64,000 bases of DNA from Lottia gigantea (taxonomy: Eukaryota; Mollusca; Gastropoda; Lottiidae), in the NCBI RefSeq assembly GCF_000327385.1, contig NW_008706795.1, positions 718,496 through 782,495 of the forward strand, given 5' to 3'. Numbering within the stretch: the first letter of the stretch is position 1; each line of letters opens with the position of its first letter. Below, in pieces: positions 54,163 through 64,000 of this stretch. The notes under the pieces were generated by a model that saw only the letters and a list, made by a program, of their open reading frames with translations, was not told the origin of the DNA and searched no databases. The translations under genes were made by a program, and so were the position numbers.

Positions 54163-54474
54163 TTAAAGGGATTAGGTATGGTAAAGAGGTTTTCTACTTT
54201 TAAATGTGTTATCAGGCTGTTTATTACTTTGCATCATTCGAATTTTTCATCATTATGTCTGTGGTTCCTGTAATTATAGAAATGCTTGACCGTATATGAT
54301 GTCACTATCCAAAGCAGAAATCGCTAATAATATTTTAGGACCTTTTGGACAGCTTCATTACAAAATGCTTAGTTTTAGTGGAATAGTTTTAGATCCACAA
54401 GCGTCCGAATGGATGCTATTAAAGTCCACAATACATGTAAAAAGTTTATAAAACATCTTTATAATCTCTTTAAG
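54163..54474. mobile_element. Foldback MITE, family A, old full-length copy
   Basis: Starts ttaaagggattaggtatggt and ends acatctttataatctcttta. Central landmarks (gtctgtggttcctgtaatta, gcttagttttagtggaatag) are present but the arms are strongly diverged. A lone right end of the same family (ttagaaaacctctttacaat) lies at 54994-55029. Confidence 0.65.
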
Positions 54475-57400
54475 GACCTAACTTTTGGAATGTGTTTAAT
54501 ATGGGAGATATTTTTTAAGAAATTCTATTTGATATAAACTTCAGTATTGTCAATACCTGATCAGTGATATTTTTTTGTATTAAAATCTGGAAAGGTTTGA
54601 TGTAATGTTCATGATGATTTTCTGATCAAAAACATTCACTCTGAATAAAATCCTGTTTGATTTGATTTGTGTACAACTAATATATTAGTAATATAAATTA
54701 AATAAGAAAAACCTGCTGTGCATTCTGAATCAGAGGAATTAATTACTCAATGTAATTAACCATATGATTAGTTAGATTAGTGCCAGAATTATTCTCTTGC
54801 AGGATTTTTTCTGAGTAGGATTTGTGTCTATTCTGGTACCGAAATCAGCATGTGGTATGAGAAATTTATTCTGTTGTTTGGTAAAAGATTTTACGATTTC
54901 ATTTCTGAGTGAAGCAGTATCATCATCAATGTAGTAAAATGCATGATTCTTGTATTTGGCATCTGGACTAATGTTTCCAAAGATATTTATTCACAAATTT
55001 TTAGAAAACCTCTTTACAATCCTTTTAAGTGTAGCAATTTGAAATAAAACAAGTTGACAAGGCAAATTGAAGAGTAACATTAGGTGTTCCAGAGGAGTGA
55101 ACATACTCTTGTTATCATCGGATTTGATTAGAATCTTTCCTGTTATCAGAACAAATCAATCAGTCGAGATAAATCTTTGGCATTGAAATTCAACAGACCA
55201 TAGTTTGATCCTTTCATATTTTCCACTAGATAAAAAAAGGAGTTTGTGGATGTTTTTTAATTAAAATAGATTGCTCATCAATAGTTGTTGATATCACAGT
55301 CCCTGGTGTCAATTAGTAGATTTGATGGCTGCCAGACAATACATGTTTTATCATTGTATGGTGTTGATGAATAGTGTTTTATAGGATGGTATCAAAGGTG
55401 CAGCGTGTGTCTGTCATTCCTGGACATTATTGTTCATTACCTAAGTCGAAATTTCTCTTGGTTTCTACTCTTTAGGATGTGAGACATTATTTAATGCACA
55501 CTTTGACCTTCCACTAATCTTTACCTTTCATTTGGTTATGAATATTCATTTTGATTTTCATAGGTTATTGGCAAAATGTCCCTCATTGCATCTTGCATGG
55601 AATTGCCCTTCTGCATTAGACCACATGGTGGAGATAAGTAGTCGAGGTAAAACTCCATTCATTTCATTTCTGAATGACTTTAATGTGCTGGTAATGACAT
55701 AGTATCTTTTTGATGTAATGCAATTTTATATGTAGAAAAATAATACCTTTAATGCAATGTTATCATTGAGTTTGTAAGAAACATCTGTATCAGACCATAA
55801 ACAAACAATTGAAGATAGGAAACTTTCAATTCTAATCATCATGATACTGTAGACTACTATTACATCTCATACTCGATCATTGACTGATACCCTTTAACTT
55901 CTATAGACTGCATAACATCTGCTTTGAAATTTGATTCAATTAAGTTGAATTATATATGTTTAAAGAGACAGAATTTGGTTCATTGTAGACATTTTACTCA
56001 TATTCTGGTTTTCATCGTTGATAAGCTTATTTTAGTATGTTCTGTTATATAAAGCAATTTTACAAATTTTTTCAATAGAATATTAACAAGTCTATATAGT
56101 AGGTCTATATATTCTAGTAAATAGGTGTAAAGTGACATGATTCTAAAACCCATGAGCAGTACTGTTGTTTTCTCTCATTGTACTGTATGGATATTCTTGT
56201 TTATTAGAAGAAATTGAAAATTAAGAAATACTAATGATATATATTGATGATATTTTATGAATGTTTTACAGGATATTTTATTGTATTTGTAGTTAAGTTC
56301 AGTGAATGTAAAGAATATTGTTTGTTTCCTAGAGCTATTGAATATAAATGGAACATTTCAATGCAAGGGAACAAATTGAAATGGCTAGACTTGTTCAACT
56401 TGAATTACATCTTAGAACTGTTTTAAGCCTCTAGTCCCAAGTCATCAATACAATTCTATTCTGTTTAATTGATTCTATTCAGGATGGTAAACTTGTCATA
56501 GAATAGAAAAACATGTTTATTTTTGAAAAGTTTTACAATTTGTTTAGCATGGTCACCCTGACCGCTGTCTCGGTCAATATGATGGTTTAAGAAGCTCTAT
56601 TTGAAATGGAATATTGCAGTAAAACAAAATTAAACTTTTCATCTGTTATGTGGGAACTCTCCAAAAGATGTTGGAGACAGATGTAGAATGACATCCAGTG
56701 TCCTTAGAAATCATTCCCCTACCTTAACATTAGTTTACCTAACTGCATTTTCCTTTAGTTTACCTAACTGCATTTTCCTTTAGATGATTATCCACATCTA
56801 GCTGTTGCTTTCACAATCCAACCATTACTGGAACATGACCAAACTGAAAAGTCTTATGATTTCATCTATACTGGTTCATGACCTGATTTTCAAAGAATTT
56901 GACGTCTGGCACATCCCTGCAGTTAGATCTTTAAATTTTTAATCTGAAGTGATGAAAAGTATCAAATCTTGTATTTTTCTAAAGGAGGAGGATAAAATTC
57001 TTTCAACAAAGTTTGAACAAAGAATAACCTTTAAATCAAGATATTGTATCTCTCCTAAAAACTGTTTTGTGGTGTTAAAACTGCCATTTTGTACATCTTG
57101 CAGAGTTTTATCCTTGTTTCTGGTCCCATTTGTTTAGGTTTTATCTAAATAATACCATGGCTGGGTTCACATAAGAAATATAAAACTTAATGAGGCATCG
57201 GTCATTTAAATTGCAAAGATGCATGATCAGCATATTTTGTATTGTGAAATGTAATAGATGTATAAATTTGGTAGAGATTTATAGGTGTATTGGAGAGTTT
57301 GTTAAGACTAAGGACTTAATTGAAGATTTCCAACCATTATACATATAAATTTATAATCTTTTCGCTTGTGTATATGGTTTGAGTGTAATTTTTACGATAT

Positions 57401-58925
57401 GTTTGAAAGTTTTCTATTCAGAAATGTGAGTCTAATCCAGATAAATACATTTTAAATGAAATATATGTTATATATTCAGTAGATTAACCAATAGAAGATT
57501 AATATATTATTTATGGCACCAATATAAAACATATGTATATATACTGGTACTTTTTTTAAGAAAAAAACTGGTACAAGTTCTGTACCAAATATCCTTCTTC
57601 CTTTATCTTTGAATTTTTTTAGTCAGTCAATTAATTAGTCACTACATTTTTAAAATCAGGTTTTCAAGTTGCTTTTCTTTGTGTGATGTCTACTTTTGGG
57701 TCAATTTGCTTTAGAATCTACATAATCAGGAATATGTTAATTAGTAATTTTCACCTTGAAGGAACTTGATGGTTAAATTGAAGACCTATATTTGTTATGT
57801 ATAAAAATTATACCCAAGCAAATCATTTTTTTTTGTTTTTCCTAAAACTGTCATTAGATTACCAAATCTTTTAAAAAACTTCTAAGAAAACACAAGACAA
57901 TAACTTTCATCTGATCTCTTTGTCATTTCCAACTTATTATTTCAAAATTTAGAAAAGATTTTTACATGATTTTCATATTTAAATACAACTCTCATACAGA
58001 TTGTATCAAAACTTGACAAATTTGAAATGTTTTGTCTCTATTGTTACTTGCTGTAAAGATGTTATCAAATTCTTCTATGTTTTTGACATTCCATGATTTT
58101 GAACTCTTGAAGCACTGTTTGACATCAATGGCTTTAAGTTTTGAACTTAACACGTTCTGTATCTTATGTGGTTGAAAGGAACTTGGTTATTGGTGGTATG
58201 ATCATCTTCACAATGTCAAGCTATAACGAACTATGTCTCATACCTTGACATCATTGGACACTTTTCTTGTTTCATGGAAAAATGTTAATGAAGGGATTCG
58301 ATTGGATTTTATTGTAGCAAATTCAGCAAATCAGACCCTTTGACTAGTTATTATACAGGCAGTAATATTTTTTCTGTCAAGGACTCTGATTGGCTCTATT
58401 CAATAGCAATCAAATAACTGCTTGTTAAACTTAAAGAAAAGTGCCTATTTATGTCAAGGTATAAGAGTTAGCAATGTCAAAGTATTAAATCAGGATTCAT
58501 AATTTTCCATGACATTGTGATTATGATGCTTGAAGTTCTTAGGTTCTTAAACCGTTTCTCACTGGCATATTTCCTAGTCATGGTTGTCTTCATAACTGAA
58601 ATGATTCTCAACTGTTATTAAAACTGTCATATTTTAGTACCTTTGTTGTCTGATAACTGTCATATCAATTTATACAAATCTTATACATAAACTAGAAATA
58701 TACTGTCTTTGTTCTGAGATGGTAAAAGAGATTTAACTAGCAGACAATAGCAATCAGATGTTAAAAAGAAATTCCTGATGTTTTGACTGAATTTGCATAT
58801 TTCCTGGGTGAGTAAGAAGCTGTTAAAGATTTTCAATTGAGAACACCTGGCTTTATCATTCTGTGTTGACCCTCTTCCTTTGATTCTATCAATTTGTTTT
58901 TAAGATATCTTCCTCTATCTTGACT

Positions 58926-59040
58926 GGAGCCGCGGTGGCTCAGTGAGTTAGATGCTGGCTCGTTAATCTGAGGGTCCAGGGTGCAATCATAGGTTGAGAC
59001 CTACCTAATTTTGTTTCTCTCTTTCTGATATTTTTTTCCC
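58926..59040 (+). mobile_element. tRNA-derived SINE
   Basis: A clear tRNA-like head: gccgcggtggctcagtgagt carries the A box and gggtccagggtgcaatcata carries the B box, with about 34 bases between them. A T/C-rich tail follows. The acceptor stem does not close, so it is a SINE head rather than a tRNA gene. Confidence 0.7.
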
Positions 59041-59635
59041 CGGATATTTTTCTTCTTCATTGTAACAAGTTATGGTTATCAAGAAAAAAAAGACACTTTT
59101 TGATTGGTTATAAATAACCTCATAAGATCTAAACTGTAGTTGAAAACTTGTTAGATTACAATGAGAATCACAAATTACAAAAATTTTAATCTAATTTTGA
59201 ATTGATTTGACAAACAGTGACTCTTTTGAATGCACTTTACCATTCATATTTCAAATTTCAAATCTTAAAAGAAGTTGATTTGATTCTTATTGCCTGATAT
59301 TTATGATTTCCAGACAAATTTTAATAGCTTTATAGAGTGTTAACAAGGTTTTGTCTGAATTTGCATATTTAACATGTGACTCAGAATAGCTAAACATAGA
59401 TGTTTGACAGCTGTTGAAATTAGCTGTCTTTGTTTAGATATTATGTTAAACTTTCTTATGTGTTGGAATTAGATCTCTTGCAGATTCATGCATCCTTTGC
59501 AAATTGTTGTTTGTGTTTCTCATAAGCCTTCAAGAGATGTTCAGTGAGATCTTAATTGTTGTAACATTCATTTTATCAAAGTAACGTAGTAGAATGTGCA
59601 CCTGATGACTGTGTGTTTGGTAACAATTTAGTTTT

Positions 59636-59745
59636 TTTTCTTAATTTTTTATGTATATTAGGGTCCATGATGGCATTGATTTGACCAATTCCAATTTTAA
59701 GGCAGATGTCTGTGCAATTCCATTAAAGCTAAGCTTTTTATCACA
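59636..59745. mobile_element. Foldback MITE, family A, left-arm fragment
   Basis: gatggcattgatttgaccaa, ttccaattttaaggcagatg and caattccattaaagctaagc match the left half of the family. Confidence 0.5.
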
Positions 59746-60664
59746 AATGCCAAATTATTTTATCAGCTTATATGGTTTAGTTGTTTCAAAATTCCGTTTA
59801 TTTTTTTTTCACTGACAGTAATCAAACAATGTTCTTGATGTTGGTTCACTCCTATTTCAACTATTTCATTTACAAGTTTAAATTTAGGATGTGGTTGTTG
59901 TTTTAAATAACTCAAATTGTTACACACAAAGAGTTGTCAAGCTCTTGTTTGCTTTGTGTAATGTTACATTGTTGTTGTTTTCAAGGAGATATTTCAGGAT
60001 TAAAAGGGGATTGTTCAGGAAATGATTTAGTGTAAGTTATGATAGTGAAAGTGTGTTGAATTGTCAAACACCTACTAGTTTATTTTTCACAAAATAAATC
60101 TTGAATTGTGAGGATTTTTATTGTCACACTAGATTAAAATGTAGGGTTTTTTTTTTTTTTTTTTACAGTTTTGGTACCAAATGTATTTAATGAGCATTGC
60201 ACTTAATAAGTCATGGCTGGACAAGAACTTTTCTTGTATTGAAATACTGGTAGTTTATTAGTATGTTATTATGAAAGTAACTATTGGAATGCAACACCTT
60301 CTTTGTATATAAAATTTGCAACTGTAGGATATTGGACTAATTAACTGCAATTACAAAATATTTTAAAGAGATATAGAATTTCAGAGTTTCACGCTGTGTT
60401 ATCTTCAGGCAACTGTTGTATTTCAGCCTCTGTCCTTACTAAAATTTGATATTATATATTTGCATTACTTTATAAAGATTATTGTATAAGTATGAAATCT
60501 ATAAATTACCTAGCAGCTGACTGGAGTATTGAAATATTTCACTGTTTAATGAGGTTAATTCAATATATCTAGTATAATAATCAGAGTTGATTTATTTTAT
60601 ATCATAGATTTATAATGTCAGTATATCATTCTCATATAACATTTAATAAAAATACCCTGGTATA

Positions 60665-61350
60665 CTGGAAAGAAATAGGCAAAATCTGTCTTGAGTAACT
60701 TTCAGTGTCCAGCATTCTGTGACCACCAAGAATCACTAGGTTATAGAGTCAGCCAACTGATCTCATGTAAAATAATAAGCAAAATCTGTCTTGAGTAACC
60801 ACTTTTGTCCTGCGTTCTGTGACCACCAAGAAACACCAGCTTATAGAGTCAGCCAACTGATCTCATGTTAAATAATAAGAAAGATCTGTCGTGAGCAACC
60901 ACTTATGTCCAGCATTCTGTGACTACCAAGAATCACAAGGTTATAGAGTCAGCCAACTGATCTCATGTTAAATAATAAGAAAGATCTGTCGTGAGCAACC
61001 ACTTATGTCCAGCATTCTGTGACTACCAAGAATCACAAGGTTATAGAGTCAGCCAACTGATCTCATATAAAATAATAGGCAAGATCTGTCTTGAGTAACT
61101 ACCAGTATCAAGCATTCTGTGACCACCAAGTTCTAGAGTCATCCAACTGATTTCACGTAAAACATTAAGCACAGTCTGTCTTGAGTAACCACCTGTGTCC
61201 AGCAATCATCTGTGACCACCAAGAATCACCAGGTTATAGAGTCAGCCAACTGATCTCATATAAAATAACAGGCAAGATCTGTCTTGAATAACCACCTGTG
61301 TCCAGCATTCTGTGACCACCATGTAAAATAATAAGCACAGTCTGTCTTGG
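60665..61350. repeat. 100-bp tandem repeat
   Basis: Units marked by ttatagagtcagccaactga start at 60741, 60841, 60941 and 61041, a spacing of exactly 100 bases. Two adjacent units are nearly identical. More diverged and truncated copies continue to about 61350, and traces to 61550. Confidence 0.9.
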
Positions 61351-62784
61351 TTAACTATCAGTGTCTAGTACCTGTATCTAAAAACCATCACCAGGTTTTA
61401 CAGTAAGCCAGTTCCCATTGTAAATTGGCACGAATAAGCACAGTTTGTTTGAGCATTCTGTGACTCACAGCCTCACCAGGTTTTACAGTAAGCCAACTCT
61501 TTATTGTAAAATGGACAAAAATGAGCACAGAGCTGCCTTGAGTAAAACCAGTATCTAGTACGTACTAGATATTTGTCTATAGCAATTAATGATATTTTGC
61601 CTTGACATTTTGAATAAGTCTGATTGTCTTGTGTCCTTTAAGGTAGCCTGACATTCTCCTATAAAATGTTCTGTAAAATCTTACCAGCCAATCTTGTACA
61701 GAACTATAATGTATTGAATTTTGCTGACATATTTAGGAAGAATAGTAAACCATAAAAATGGTTTTAATAAATTGTTTAGTATCCATATTGGCGGTAGGGA
61801 ACCAGAACTGGCTAGTATTAAATATTGATGAAGCCAGCGATGATTAGCTTTTGATAAAAACACAATTCTAAAAGTTAGTGAAGATCTTTTAATTATTTAT
61901 AGTTTTCTGTCTGATTGATGTGTTTTATGTGTGAGTGGTAGGTTTTAATGTGTTTTATGTGTGAGTGGTAGATTTAATGTTTATTCCACAATGCCAGGCA
62001 GGTAGAATAAGCGTGCCATGCCAGAACATCTGATTAAGAGTGATTCGATGAGTTTATTTTGATGTTATTACCAGTTATATTAGGTTTAGTGACTTGGAGG
62101 ACATTTTAGATTCTTGCATGTGTAAAGTAGAATTTAACATTATCATTATACACAAAAAGTGTAAAGAAAAAAATAAATGTACATGCTAAAGTATCTGAAG
62201 TGTAATTTTCATCCTAGATGATGATCATAATAGCAGAGTGCTGTAAGGTGTCAATTTTTTGGAGCAGTGCATTGTGATGATAAATATAATGTCATGTAAG
62301 AAAAAGAAGGGGTTTAAAGAAAGGGATGCATAATGAAGCATATAAATAGGTGTATTTCATAGGACATTAAAATCAAATATATAGAAATTCCAGTAAACAT
62401 TGGGTACAAGACAGACAGAATAGAATGTGATGAAATGACATTTTAATATAAAGGGTGTATCAACTCATTGATTTTAAACAATAGAATGTATCTATCTGGT
62501 GTATATAGACTATACAGACATACATAATAATACAGCCTGTAATACTTTATATAAACATGTCTCTAGTCTGTAACCAGTCTGTTATACCATGTGTTCTATT
62601 AATGTGTTCCTCTTGGATTTTACTTGCTTTACTGGTGTTCAATTTGGATAAAGTGGATGTGTAACTTTTATGTGAACTGAGGATATTGATATGATCTATT
62701 TGTATCTGTAGTTGGCTGTTATGTTTTAGTAAAACTTTACTAAGGTAATTTGAATGTAAATTTTAAGTTTCTGTCCAGTTTGTT

Positions 62785-62905
62785 GTACCATGTGTTTTAT
62801 TGATGTGCTTGTTATGGATGTGTTTTATTGATGTGCTTGTTATGGATGTGCTTGTTATGGATGTGTTTTATTGATGTGCTTGTTACAGATGTGTTTTATT
62901 GGAAT
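62785..62905. repeat. 28-bp tandem repeat
   Basis: About four copies of tgttttattgatgtgcttgt then tatggatg, with partial units between them. Confidence 0.8.
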
Positions 62906-63480
62906 AGAAGTCAGTTGTTTTGCTGACAAGGGGAGAAGCTAGTACAAAATCATTTTTCAGGCAACAGAGAACCAACTTCAAAATAAAACATGAAAACATC
63001 TATATGAGCATACAGCATCATGTCTGCCAAGTGTCCATTTCTGTCAATAAAAAATAAAGTAGATTTATGACAAGGCTCTCCCCTTAAACTTTGGGAAATA
63101 TACTTTTCCTATACTTCATGAATTATTGTAAAAGTGAAAGCCTATTGAACATGTAGCATTTAATACCAATTGATTATTTTTCTATGAAGTGAAATATTGA
63201 CTGCTCTATTTTACTGGTGAACTGTAGTTATTATTTAGTTGTTAGAGAGCTGATAGGGAAGTGGCTCTATCAATATCTCTATATAGCAGGTTATTGTTCA
63301 ATTCTATACCAGTCTTACAGGTGATACAGCAAGTTCTTCTGGTGCTAAAAGTTGCTATAAATAAGTGATAATAATAAGGAAGTGTTTATATTGAGTGATT
63401 TTGTTGATGGATTTCACTAATTGAATTGGAAATATCAAAATCAGTTGTAAGGAGTAAACTTAATTTGATTTGGAGAATGT

Positions 63481-63650
63481 TTTAAAGAGATTGTAAAAAG
63501 GTTTTCTACGTGTGTTATGTGTATTTGGGACACTGATATTATCAATATGCACTATACCAATTTTTAGACAGATGTCTGTTGGTCTTGCAATTCTACTAAA
63601 ACTAAGCATTCTACTAAATATAAGCATTCTGCTAAAACTAAGCATTATAT
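63481..63650. mobile_element. Foldback MITE, family A, left arm
   Basis: tttaaagagattgtaaaaag, gggacactgatattatcaat and cttgcaattctactaaaact match the family. The inner block (attctactaaa-like) is duplicated locally. Confidence 0.6.
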
Positions 63651-64000
63651 GTCTTAAGCAAAGGAGGTAAAGTGATTAAATGTATTATGTATAGATGTAT
63701 ATATTCTTGTTCAACAGAATTGAAAAATATTGTATAAGAACAGTTGCTGGGTATTATGACTGAAGTAGCTAGTAAAGAAGTATACTATACTATATGTTTT
63801 GGCTTGTTAACATTATAATTAGAAATAATATTGTTAAAGAATATGTTAATTGTAAAGATGAAATATGATGCTCTGATGAAATTAGAGTTTTATGGGAAGA
63901 AAACATGTAATTTGTGTGTAAGTTTTGGTAGTGTTGAAACTTGTCATAATGGCTATTTTAAAGAAATATTACCCCTTGCATATAATCATCAGTTGGACTT

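Larger units (their letters stand above)
41812..64000 (+). other. MAGI intron 5 (at least 22 kb, runs off the window)
   Basis: After the gtaagt donor at 41812 I find no exon matching the expected WW2 domain or any PDZ domain on the plus strand. The stretch holds family A and B foldbacks, SINEs, five tandem arrays and AT-rich unique sequence. Open frames are short (at most about 88 codons) and lack domain signatures. The intron call rests on the open phase of exon 5 and the absence of a stop. Confidence 0.65.

Noticed and set aside
55560-55650. Exon-like segment with acceptor and donor, as the next MAGI exon
   Set aside because: In the phase required by MAGI exon 5 it contains a stop, and none of its frames resembles WW2 or a PDZ domain. 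It could be an unrelated non-coding exon, but there is no support.
58926-58999. Possible functional tRNA gene
   Set aside because: A- and B-box-like blocks are present, but the 5' and 3' ends do not pair into an acceptor stem and a SINE-type tail follows.

Overview
The window is intron-rich, AT-rich animal nuclear DNA. The gene families, short spliced exons, abundant foldback elements and tRNA-like SINEs, plus a secreted mannan-degrading enzyme, suggest a lophotrochozoan. My best guess is a mollusc, perhaps a grazing gastropod of the limpet type; this is inferred from gene content only. Exon models were built by hand from reading frame and GT/AG borders.

Left part (1-22.1 kb): the end of a MYND zinc-finger protein (+); an intronless 1025-residue FAM194-domain protein resembling C3orf20/ERICH6 (-); a two-coding-exon MEIG1 homologue (+) that starts head-to-head with it; and a 21-exon MYCBPAP homologue (+) whose splice phases all agree, giving 828 residues. 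MEIG1 and MYCBPAP are known from sperm and motile-cilium work and FAM194 proteins are testis-biased in mammals, so three neighbouring genes may serve the sperm flagellum.

Middle (22.6-24.6 kb): a secreted GH26 beta-mannanase in three exons with both catalytic glutamates and a signal peptide. It is followed by about 2.7 kb with no convincing gene.

Right part (27.4 kb to the end): the 5' part of a MAGI scaffold gene (PDZ0, guanylate-kinase-like region, first WW domain). Its five recognisable exons end at 41811, and the remaining 22 kb looks like one very long intron. The MAGI introns are full of minisatellites (26/29, 29, about 17, 38, 100 and 28 bp units), two families of foldback MITE-like elements and tRNA-derived SINEs.

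I found no clearly new multi-gene system. The best leads are the GH26 enzyme as a likely laterally acquired, host-adapted gene, the apparently intron-free FAM194 gene, the flagellar gene neighbourhood and the two foldback families.
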